Made by a program: the position numbers and the translations under genes | Part shown: positions 1 through 7,242 of the stretch, in pieces | Layout of the letters: every line of letters begins with the position of its first letter | Numbering within the stretch: position 1 is the stretch's first letter | NCBI GenBank assembly: GCA_902363555.1 | Contig: CABJAM010000001.1 | Location: 186,001-250,000, forward strand | Origin: Lachnospiraceae bacterium | Lineage (GTDB): Bacteria; Bacillota; Clostridia; Lachnospirales; Lachnospiraceae | Direction: 5' to 3' | Length of the DNA stretch: 64,000 nt | The notes under the pieces: model-generated | Seen by the model: only the letters and a program-made list of their open reading frames with translations | What the model was told of the DNA's origin: nothing | Database searches by the model: none

Positions 1-1104
1 ATTGCCTACGGGGAGAATGCGGCGGCCAATGGTGCGAAAATCAGCCTGAACACGGCAGTTTTCGATATGGATGTGAAGAATGGAAAGATTCAAAGTGTAC
101 ATACGAACCGGGGGCGTATCTACCCGAAGCTAATTATTAACGCAGCGGGGGTATTTTCCGAGGATATTGCCGCCATGGCCGGCGACCGTTTCTTTTCGAT
201 CCATCCGAGAAAAGGTACCAATTCCATTTTGGATAAAAAGGCTGGTCATATCGTAAAGGGTATTGCATCGATTAAAACATTGACGCATAATGCGGCTCAC
301 ACAAAGGGCGGCGGCCTTCTTCACACGGTCCATGATAATGTGCTTGTGGGGCCAAATGCTATTGAAACCTATGAAAAGGAAAACTTTGCCACGGAGCAGG
401 AGAGCATTGACCGGGTATTTGAAAAGCAGAAATTGACGGCAGCAGGGCTATCCCAGCAGGATATCATCACCTATTTTACCGGTGTGCGTCCGGCCACCTT
501 TGAGGAGGATTTTATTATTGAAAAGGGCCGTAAGACACATAACCTGATCCATTGTGCAGGCATCCAGTCTCCGGGGCTGACGACAGCGCCGGCGGTAGCT
601 GTGGATGTGGCACGGATGGCTGTAAGTGAGCTGAGAAAGACTCAGAAGGTTTATCAAAATAAGCGTTTTAATCCAATCCGGCGGGGCGTTCCGGTGCTGC
701 GTGAAATGTCTAAGGAGGAGCGCAACCGCAGGATCCAAAGTAATCCCGATTACGGGGTGATCGTGTGCCGGTGTGAGGAGATCAGCAAGGGAGAAATCCT
801 TGACGCATTAAATTCTCCGGTGCCGGTGCCGACGGTGGATGGTATTAAAAAGCGGGTACGTCCGGGAATGGGGCGGTGCCAGGGCGGATTTTGTATGCCT
901 CTGGTGACACAGATTATCAGCGAGTATATGCACAAGCCGGTGGAAAATGTGCGCAAGGCCGGGGCGGATTCGGTGATTTCCTATGGTGAGACGAAACATC
1001 CGGTGGAAGAAGGAAATGTGCAGCCGGGCGGGCAGGCCGCAGATTATCCGGAAGGAACGGATAGGGAGAATGGAACGGATAAGGTTAAGGGGGCGGAACA
1101 ATGA
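1..1104 (+). CDS. GlpA-like FAD-dependent glycerol-3-phosphate dehydrogenase, 5' truncated
   Basis: The reading frame is open from base 1, so the window cuts the gene; 367 residues of its C-terminal part remain. The early part matches the FAD-dependent DAO fold (INAAGVFSEDIAAMAGD), followed by FTGVRPATFEEDFIIE and a GIQSPGLTTAPAVA segment typical of GlpA-like dehydrogenases. A BFD-like [2Fe-2S]-binding domain follows, with cysteines in VCRCEE and GRCQGGFC. The hydrophilic tail (PGGQAADYPEGTDRENG) looks unstructured. The family oxidises sn-glycerol 3-phosphate or related substrates and passes electrons on through a partner flavoprotein. It overlaps the next gene by 4 bases (ATGA) and heads the visible part of a five-gene operon. 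The exact substrate is not visible here; the Glp assignment is by domain architecture. Confidence 0.85.
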   Translation: MAYGENAAANGAKISLNTAVFDMDVKNGKIQSVHTNRGRIYPKLIINAAGVFSEDIAAMAGDRFFSIHPRKGTNSILDKKAGHIVKGIASIKTLTHNAAHTKGGGLLHTVHDNVLVGPNAIETYEKENFATEQESIDRVFEKQKLTAAGLSQQDIITYFTGVRPATFEEDFIIEKGRKTHNLIHCAGIQSPGLTTAPAVAVDVARMAVSELRKTQKVYQNKRFNPIRRGVPVLREMSKEERNRRIQSNPDYGVIVCRCEEISKGEILDALNSPVPVPTVDGIKKRVRPGMGRCQGGFCMPLVTQIISEYMHKPVENVRKAGADSVISYGETKHPVEEGNVQPGGQAADYPEGTDRENGTDKVKGAEQ

Positions 1105-2375
1105 AGACCTATGATGTGATTGTCATTGGCGGAGGTCCGGCAGGGCTGGCCGCAGCCATTGCCGCCAAAAAAGAAGGCGCCCGGGTATTGCTCATTGAAC
1201 GGGAGGCGCGCCTTGGAGGTATATTAAAGCAATGTATACATGACGGCTTTGGACTTATACGGTTTGGCGAGAAATTATCCGGACCGGAATATGTGGAGCG
1301 TTTTATTGATGAATTTCATCAGATGGACATTGAGTGCAGTACGCTGACCTTTGTGACCAATATTGTAAAGCAGAAAGGTGGCTTTGTGCTGACAGCGGTG
1401 AACCGCCAGGGAGTGCAGGAATACAGGGCGGCATCTATGGTTCTGGCGACCGGCTGCCGGGAACGCACGGCAAAGCAGGTGAAAATCCACGGTACACGTC
1501 CGTCTGGAATTTTTACTGCGGGAGCGGCCCAGAATTTTGTGAATTTGATGGGGCAGATGCCAGCCAGGAAATGCGTTGTTTTAGGCAGCGGGGATATTGG
1601 CCTGATCATGGCCCGGCGGTTGACGCTGGAGGGCGCTAAGGTATTGGGTGTTTATGAGGTAAAACCCACTCCGTCAGGTCTGACACGAAATCTGGTGCAG
1701 TGTCTGGATGATTACGATATCCCACTGTATTTATCCCATACGGTGACGCGGGTGTTTGGAACGGAACGGCTGGAGGCGGTGGAGATTGCTCAGGTGGATG
1801 CGAAGATGACGCCCATCCCGGGAACAGAGCAGACACTGGCGTGCGATACGCTGATTCTTTCTGTGGGGCTGATCCCGGAAAATGAGATGGCCGAAAAGCT
1901 GGATGTGGTTTTAGACCCGCGTACGAAAGGGCCGGTGTGCGACAATCAATTTATGACCGGCGTACCGGGGATATTTTCCTGCGGAAATGCCCTTCATGTG
2001 AATGACCTTGTGGATTATGTGTCGGAGAGCGGCGAGCTGGCCGGAGCGGCGGCCGCCATGTATTGCAGGCGTATCGCCGGAACAGCTTTCTATTCTTCGG
2101 TACCGCTGCGTGCGGATGCATCTTTGCAATACCTCGTGCCCCAGAAAATAAACGTGGGGCCGGGAGCCTCAAAGGCGGTCCTTTATTTCCGCAGCCGCGA
2201 AATTTTGCAAAATGCTGTGCTGAATATTGCCATTGACGGCAAGACTGTATATGAGAAAAAGTATCGTAATCTGAAGCCGCCGGAAATGGAACGGCTGGAG
2301 CTGGATTTTGAGCCGTGGAATATTGGAGAAACCTCAGATATCTGTGTAAATATTCGGAAGGAGGGCGTAAAATGA
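1101..2375 (+). CDS. GlpB-like NAD(P)/FAD-dependent oxidoreductase
   Basis: A 424-residue pyridine-nucleotide-disulfide-reductase-fold flavoprotein. The N-terminal FAD dinucleotide motif is VIGGGPAGLAAA (about residues 7-18). A second Rossmann motif, VVLGSGDIGLIMARR, lies near residues 155-170, and the FAD-closing ATG-type segment LILSVGLIPENE and GIFSCGNALHVNDLVD lie toward the C-terminus. No redox-active CxxC pair is obvious. Translation is coupled to the flanking genes: it starts inside the stop of the GlpA-like gene and its TGA overlaps the ATG of the DUF1667 gene. In many Clostridia this trio forms an anaerobic glycerol-3-phosphate dehydrogenase-like complex; that role is inferred from neighbours. 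Confidence 0.85.
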   Translation: MKTYDVIVIGGGPAGLAAAIAAKKEGARVLLIEREARLGGILKQCIHDGFGLIRFGEKLSGPEYVERFIDEFHQMDIECSTLTFVTNIVKQKGGFVLTAVNRQGVQEYRAASMVLATGCRERTAKQVKIHGTRPSGIFTAGAAQNFVNLMGQMPARKCVVLGSGDIGLIMARRLTLEGAKVLGVYEVKPTPSGLTRNLVQCLDDYDIPLYLSHTVTRVFGTERLEAVEIAQVDAKMTPIPGTEQTLACDTLILSVGLIPENEMAEKLDVVLDPRTKGPVCDNQFMTGVPGIFSCGNALHVNDLVDYVSESGELAGAAAAMYCRRIAGTAFYSSVPLRADASLQYLVPQKINVGPGASKAVLYFRSREILQNAVLNIAIDGKTVYEKKYRNLKPPEMERLELDFEPWNIGETSDICVNIRKEGVK

Positions 2376-2776
2376 TAAAGGAAATGATCTGTATTACCTG
2401 CCCCAACGGATGTGCGCTGCAGGTAGAGGAAAAGGACGGCGCGATTACTGTTACCGGAAATAAATGCCCGCGGGGCGTGGCCTTTGCCACGGCGGAGCTG
2501 ACGCATCCGATGCGGACGATCTGCTCCACTGTCCGCACCATATATAAGGAGGTTCCGGTGATCCCGGTGCGTGTCACAACGGAAATCCCGAAGCAGCGCA
2601 TATTTGACGTTATGCGGGTTCTGGACCCGATCCGGGTGGATCAGCCGCTGGGGCGTGGCGATGTACTGATTGCGGATGTGCTGGGGCTTGGCGCAGATGT
2701 GATTGTCACAAGTAATGTATTGAAAGAGTATCTGGCAGACCGAATTTTAAAAGGAGAGGGTAAACATGAGCAATAA
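2372..2776 (+). CDS. DUF1667 family protein, small cysteine-containing partner
   Basis: A 134-residue protein starting at the ATG that overlaps the previous stop (ATGA), preceded by GGAGGGCG. The N-terminus carries CITCPNGC, and a second cysteine follows in GNKCPRG. This pattern of four cysteines is typical of DUF1667 and suggests an iron-sulfur or metal site. The middle holds the conserved VIPVRVTTEIPK segment. DUF1667 proteins are regularly encoded next to GlpA/GlpB-like flavoproteins, so it is probably an electron-transfer or assembly subunit of that complex. Its stop overlaps the next gene by 11 bases. Confidence 0.85.
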   Translation: MIKEMICITCPNGCALQVEEKDGAITVTGNKCPRGVAFATAELTHPMRTICSTVRTIYKEVPVIPVRVTTEIPKQRIFDVMRVLDPIRVDQPLGRGDVLIADVLGLGADVIVTSNVLKEYLADRILKGEGKHEQ

Positions 2777-4508
2777 ACCATATAAAGATTTTGAACCAAA
2801 ATGGGTAAAGGATGCGGCGCCGGCAAAAAGTTACCGGTCGATCTTCCGCTGGGGGGATCCGGAATTTGTCAAATATCCAAAAGAATCCCTGTATAAGATG
2901 ATGAAAGAAAAGTTTGCAATGACGGATGAGGATTTTATGCACTACGATGGGGATATTGGTATGGATGAGGTGAAGCTGGATGCGCCGTGCCATCTGGACG
3001 AAGCTCACCTGGAAGCTTTTCGCGGGATTGTTGGCCCGGAAAATGTAACCACTGAGGATTATCCCCGCCTGGCGGTAGCCTATGGAAAGACGGGCTATGA
3101 TGCAGCGCGGCTCCGTCAGCGTCAGATCGACTGTCTGCCGGATGTGGTTCTTTATCCGGGAACGACAGAGGAAATCGAGCAGATCGTGGCCTACTGCACA
3201 GAGCATAAAATCCCTCTGTATGTTTATGGCGGCGGCAGCAGTGTGACCCGTGGCGTGGAGCCGGTAAAGGGTGGCGTTTCCCTGGATATGCGCAAGCGTT
3301 TTAATAAAGTGCTGAAATTTAATGAGGTGGACCAGACCATTACGGTTCAGAGCGGTATATCCGGACCGAAGCTGGAGGATGCGCTGGAAAATGCGCCTAA
3401 ATATTTTGGCGCAAAGCGGGCCTATACGTGCGGCCATTTCCCCCAGTCCTTTGAGTACAGCAGTGTGGGCGGCTGGGTCGTAACCCGGGGCGCCGGACAG
3501 AACAGTACCTATTATGGATGTATCACGGACATTGTGCTTTCACAAAAATATGCCACACCCATTGGCGTCATTCAGACCAGCCATTATCCAAGAGAAGCCA
3601 CAGGCCCGAATCTGAATCAGATTATGATGGGCAGCGAGGGCACCTTTGGCGTGCTCACGGAGGTGACCTTAAAGGTATTCCGATACATGCCGGAAAACAG
3701 GAAACGGTTTTCCTATATATTTAAAAACTGGAAGGTGGCCAGGGCGGCAGCCCGGGAAATGATGCAGTGCGAGGCCGGTTTTTCGTCGGTGTTCCGTTTG
3801 TCAGACCCGGAGGAAACGAACATGATGCTGCGCCTTTACAATGTGGATGAGACGCCGCTTTGGAAGCTTCTGGATGTCCGGGGCTATGAGGATATGAAGC
3901 GCTGCCTTTTCCTTGGATTTACGGATGGAGAAAAAGGATTTTCGGAAAATGTGGCTAAAAATATCCATCGGATCGCTCATAAATACGGAGCCATGAGCCT
4001 GACCTCCTTTGTGACAAAGAGCTGGGAGAAGGGCCGTTTCAACGATCCGTACCTGAGAGATACGCTGCTTGACTTCGGTATTATGACGGATACGCTGGAA
4101 TGTACAGTGAATTGGTCAAATATGGCTAAAGTTCACCGGGAGGTGCGCAAGGTCTGCCATGCATTGCCAAACACCATTGTCACCACCCATATGTCCCACT
4201 GCTATCCACAGGGGGCGAATCTGTATTTTATTTTTATCACACGGATGAGCGATGCGGAGGAATTTCGGAAATATCACGCCACGATTCTGGACGCGATACA
4301 AAAATCCGGCGCAGCCCTCAGCCATCATCACGGGATTGGAAAAATGTTTGCGCCCTGGCTGGAAGGGCAGATTGGCCGAAAGGAATATGGGGTATTCCGG
4401 GTGCTGAAAGACTACTTTGATCCGGACTATATAATGAATCCGGGCGGCACGCTGGGGTTGGATCTGGATGAAAAGGAGAAGCGCTTTTTGCGAAAGGATA
4501 TCCGGTAA
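2766..4508 (+). CDS. FAD-binding oxidase of the alkyl-DHAP synthase / glycolate oxidase (VAO) family
   Basis: A 580-residue protein with an FAD_binding_4 domain (about residues 110-300; PLYVYGGGSSVTRG binds FAD phosphates) and a C-terminal FAD-oxidase cap. Two stretches resemble alkyl-dihydroxyacetone-phosphate synthase more than GlcD: SVGGWVVTRGAGQNSTYYG in the FAD domain, and SHHHGIGKMFAPWL, whose three histidines (H520-H522) match the HHH active-site motif of AGPS. In AGPS the enzyme replaces the acyl group of acyl-DHAP by a fatty alcohol. Here the gene sits in a glp-like operon between DUF1667 (11-base overlap) and an FGGY kinase, which would also fit oxidation of a polyol phosphate. The AGPS-like active site is seen; the reaction is not established. 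Confidence 0.75.
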   Translation: MSNKPYKDFEPKWVKDAAPAKSYRSIFRWGDPEFVKYPKESLYKMMKEKFAMTDEDFMHYDGDIGMDEVKLDAPCHLDEAHLEAFRGIVGPENVTTEDYPRLAVAYGKTGYDAARLRQRQIDCLPDVVLYPGTTEEIEQIVAYCTEHKIPLYVYGGGSSVTRGVEPVKGGVSLDMRKRFNKVLKFNEVDQTITVQSGISGPKLEDALENAPKYFGAKRAYTCGHFPQSFEYSSVGGWVVTRGAGQNSTYYGCITDIVLSQKYATPIGVIQTSHYPREATGPNLNQIMMGSEGTFGVLTEVTLKVFRYMPENRKRFSYIFKNWKVARAAAREMMQCEAGFSSVFRLSDPEETNMMLRLYNVDETPLWKLLDVRGYEDMKRCLFLGFTDGEKGFSENVAKNIHRIAHKYGAMSLTSFVTKSWEKGRFNDPYLRDTLLDFGIMTDTLECTVNWSNMAKVHREVRKVCHALPNTIVTTHMSHCYPQGANLYFIFITRMSDAEEFRKYHATILDAIQKSGAALSHHHGIGKMFAPWLEGQIGRKEYGVFRVLKDYFDPDYIMNPGGTLGLDLDEKEKRFLRKDIR

Positions 4509-4568
4509 AAACGCAGCCGTTTGGAGGAACAAGAAGACTGTTACGTAAAACCGGTTGGGGGTGTAAAA

Positions 4569-6131
4569 ATGGAAGAAAGAATCGTATTGGCATTTGATGT
4601 GGGCACGCAGAGCTCCCGGGCGCTGCTGGTCAACAATCAGGGGAAAATTCTGGGAAAGCACCAGATAAAGCATGTTCCGCCCTACACATCGGCGCAGCCG
4701 GACTGGGCGGAGCAGCGGGCAGATTTTTATTATGAAAATATATGTCAGGCCGCACAGGGGTTAAAGGTGCAGCTTCCCCAAATATGGGAGCGTATTGAGG
4801 CCGTAGCTATTACCACGATCCGCGACACGGTTGTGTGCGTGGATAAAAAAGGAAAGCCGCTGCGCCCGGCCATTTTATGGCTGGATAAGCGCATGGCCAA
4901 GGGCCGCCCAAAGATTTCCCAGATGACCCGGATCATGTTTAAAGCCGTGGGAATGGAAGAAACCGCCAATGTGCAGTTTCAAAAGTCGCATTGCAACTGG
5001 ATACGGCAAAATGAACCGAAGATTTGGGAAGGAACCGATAAATATTTATTGCTCAGCGGCTATTTGATCTATAAGCTGACCGGGGTTATGGCCGATGCGG
5101 CGGCCAGCCTTGTGGGCCACATTCCCTTTGACCATCAGACACGGAGCTGGCAGAAGAAAACGGCTCTTACACATCCGGTGTTTGATGTGGAGTCGGAGAA
5201 GCTGTGCGATGTGGTGGAATCCGGGGAGATCCTCGGAAGAATATCAGAGCAGGCCTCCCAGGATACAGGCGTGCCCGTGGGGCTGCCGCTCATTGCCTCC
5301 GGATCGGATAAGGCGTGTGAGATTTTAGGCATGGGCTGTATAACGAAGGAGAAGGCGGCCATTGGCCTGGGCACCACGGCCACGATCACATTTACTATGG
5401 ACCAGTATATAGAGCCGGAACGGTTCATACCGCCCTATGCATCTATTATCAAGGGCTGCTATAACCCGGAAATCGAGATTTTCCGGGGATACTGGCTGAT
5501 CTCCTGGTTTAAAAAGGAATTTGCTGAAAAGGAAATGCGTCAGGCGGAAGAACTTGGTGTTTCCGCGGAAGAGCTGCTGAACCAGCGCCTTCGGGAAATA
5601 CCGGCCGGCTGCGAGGGGCTGCTGTTCCAGCCGTATTTCACACCCAACGTGACCATGCCTACGGCCAGAGGGGCCATGATCGGCTTCTCGGACCAGCATA
5701 CGCGGATACATATATACCGGGCCATCATCGAAGGGATTAATTTTGCGCTGATGGACGGTATGCGTTTGATGGAGAAGCGGGCGGGGCATACCTTTAAAGA
5801 GATTTATGTGGGCGGCGGCGGTTCCCAGAGTGACGAGATCTGCCAGATCACGGCGGATATGTTCGGGCTTCCGGTCGTTCGCACCCAGACTTACGAGGTT
5901 TCCGGCATTGGCTGCGCCATGGCCGCATTTGTGGGCATCGGGGCTTTTAATAATTACCAGCAGGCCGTGGAGGCCATGGTCCAGAAGAAGGATGTGTTCC
6001 AGCCGGATATGCGGCAGAATAAGATTTATAAGCGGCTGTATGAGGAGGTTTATAAGAAGATTTATGGGCGGCTGGCCGGGCTTTATCAGACACTTTATGA
6101 TATTTACCATGAGGATGCGGATGCTAACTAA
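4569..6131 (+). CDS. FGGY-family carbohydrate/polyol kinase
   Basis: A 520-residue kinase. I place the start at the ATG at 4569, behind a purine-rich GGTTGGGGGTG, rather than at an upstream in-frame TTG at 4521. The N-terminal actin-fold motif is LAFDVGTQSSRALLV. It is followed by PDWAEQ, the sugar-contact region AILWLDKRMAKG, GLGTTATITFTM (phosphate 1 region) and the C-terminal EIYVGGGGSQSD ATP-binding motif. The length and PDWAEQ are closer to xylulokinase-type FGGY kinases than to glycerol kinase. It is the last gene of the operon and lies just before a bidirectional terminator. It probably phosphorylates the polyol or ketose whose phosphate the upstream flavoproteins oxidise; the substrate is unknown. 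Confidence 0.85.
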   Translation: MEERIVLAFDVGTQSSRALLVNNQGKILGKHQIKHVPPYTSAQPDWAEQRADFYYENICQAAQGLKVQLPQIWERIEAVAITTIRDTVVCVDKKGKPLRPAILWLDKRMAKGRPKISQMTRIMFKAVGMEETANVQFQKSHCNWIRQNEPKIWEGTDKYLLLSGYLIYKLTGVMADAAASLVGHIPFDHQTRSWQKKTALTHPVFDVESEKLCDVVESGEILGRISEQASQDTGVPVGLPLIASGSDKACEILGMGCITKEKAAIGLGTTATITFTMDQYIEPERFIPPYASIIKGCYNPEIEIFRGYWLISWFKKEFAEKEMRQAEELGVSAEELLNQRLREIPAGCEGLLFQPYFTPNVTMPTARGAMIGFSDQHTRIHIYRAIIEGINFALMDGMRLMEKRAGHTFKEIYVGGGGSQSDEICQITADMFGLPVVRTQTYEVSGIGCAMAAFVGIGAFNNYQQAVEAMVQKKDVFQPDMRQNKIYKRLYEEVYKKIYGRLAGLYQTLYDIYHEDADAN

Positions 6132-6170
6132 AAAATGTCGTTGAATCATATGAAGAATAATGCATAAATA

Positions 6171-6211
6171 AAAATTCGGCTGGGTGATTAATTTTCCCAG
6201 CCGAGTTTTTT
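6171..6211. terminator. Bidirectional rho-independent terminator
   Basis: The inverted repeat TCGGCTGGG / CCCAGCCGA (6176-6184 and 6196-6204) is flanked by an A-run on the left and TTTTTT on the right. It lies between the convergent FGGY kinase (+) and prepilin-like (-) genes and can serve both. Confidence 0.85.
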
Positions 6212-6214
6212 GAA

Positions 6215-7066
6215 CTATTTATTTGCTTTTACCCATACTCCTTTTTGGCCTTCGGACTCGTTCGTCAGATCCTTGACATCAAAGATTCCTCCATCGGTAA
6301 TGGAAGACGAATCCTGATTATAAAAACCATTGGTATGATAATAATAATTACCATTATAATATACCATGTATGTTCCCCACCCACTGTCTCGCACTCGGGC
6401 GACCATTAATATATCTCCATTTGATGCAACGCGTGGCTCCCAGGTAAGAGAGTTTCTTAAGGTTTCCGACAGAGGATTTTTTATATTATCACTGACATTA
6501 TCAAATAAAGCTTTTTCCTTTTCTGTCAATGAGGGATATTTGCCGTTGTATTTTGCCTCAAATGCTGCATTTAAGTCTTTATCTGCTTTTCCTTTATTAT
6601 CTACATTGGTGTCAATTCCCAACCGATGACTAAGCTTTAGATGTGAAGCAGCATCGTGTCCGATAAATTTATCTGTGCCATTTTTACCATCATGTTCGCT
6701 GCATAAAATTTCTCCGGAAAATTCATCACCATATTCATCTACGTTTGGCTCGAAAATGTAATACCCGCCCTTAGGACAGTAATCATCGTTATCCTCGGAA
6801 TAAATATCATCAAAGGCATCCTCCAAAGAATCATAATCTCCAATGGCATATGCCGCGCATATTTCTGTGTACAGGGAGGCTCTGTTTTGTTTGCAGACGG
6901 CTTCCTGAGATTTTCCGATATACTTTAAAAGTGAAGGAACTAATATTGCCGCGAGCACTAAAATGATAACAATGACCACGATCAGCTCGACCATGGTGAA
7001 GCCATTTCTATTTGAAAATTTTGCTTTTCGTATTTTGCGTTTTTGACTTAAATTTGCCATGGCCAT
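6215..7066 (-). CDS. Type IV prepilin-like protein (N-terminal cleavage/methylation motif)
   Basis: A 283-residue protein. After a basic leader it has the prepilin peptidase site and hydrophobic helix NGFTMVELIVVIVIILVLAA (G at the -1 position, F at +1, E at +5). Such proteins are cut by a prepilin peptidase, methylated, and assembled into a pilus or pseudopilus at the cell surface. The rest (about residues 60-283) is hydrophilic and rich in Asp, Asn and Tyr, with a C-terminal globular part ending GQKGVWVKANK. No pilus ATPase, platform protein or peptidase gene is in the window, so assembly partners must be elsewhere. Base composition is visibly more A/T-rich than its neighbours, which could mean separate acquisition. 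Confidence 0.8.
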   Translation of the reverse strand: MAMANLSQKRKIRKAKFSNRNGFTMVELIVVIVIILVLAAILVPSLLKYIGKSQEAVCKQNRASLYTEICAAYAIGDYDSLEDAFDDIYSEDNDDYCPKGGYYIFEPNVDEYGDEFSGEILCSEHDGKNGTDKFIGHDAASHLKLSHRLGIDTNVDNKGKADKDLNAAFEAKYNGKYPSLTEKEKALFDNVSDNIKNPLSETLRNSLTWEPRVASNGDILMVARVRDSGWGTYMVYYNGNYYYHTNGFYNQDSSSITDGGIFDVKDLTNESEGQKGVWVKANK

Positions 7067-7159
7067 TCATCCCTTTAATTTTTATAATAATGTTACCTTA
7101 ACTATAATCCATTTTGAGGAAAATTCCAAGCGCTAAATCGTTTTTATAATAATTCGAAA

Positions 7160-7187
7160 TTTACAGTTTAAAACAGTAAACTGTAAA
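7160..7187. promoter_or_regulatory. Perfect inverted repeat, possible operator or terminator part
   Basis: TTTACAGTTTA, a 6-base spacer and TAAACTGTAAA form a perfect 11-bp palindrome. It lies between the 3' end of the AraC-GH39 gene and the upstream region of the prepilin-like gene, both on the minus strand. The AT-rich arms and symmetrical form fit a dimeric repressor site for the prepilin-like gene, but a transcript hairpin is also possible. Confidence 0.4.
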
Positions 7188-7216
7188 AGCGGGCCCATAA
7201 GGCCGGCGCAATTTTC

Positions 7217-7242
7217 GGCCGGGAAATTTAATATTCCCGGCC
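7217..7242 (-). terminator. Hairpin overlapping the AraC-GH39 stop codon
   Basis: GGCCGGGAA / TTCCCGGCC form a perfect 9-bp stem whose loop contains the TAA stop of the minus-strand gene. Only a short U-poor tail follows on the minus strand, so termination strength is uncertain. Confidence 0.5.

Noticed and set aside
4116..4673. Long antisense open frames opposite the FAD oxidase and FGGY kinase genes (also at 5325-6149 and in many other genes).
   Set aside because: They lie opposite strong genes with recognisable domains, have no ribosome sites and show no protein-like motifs; they arise from GC-rich codon usage.
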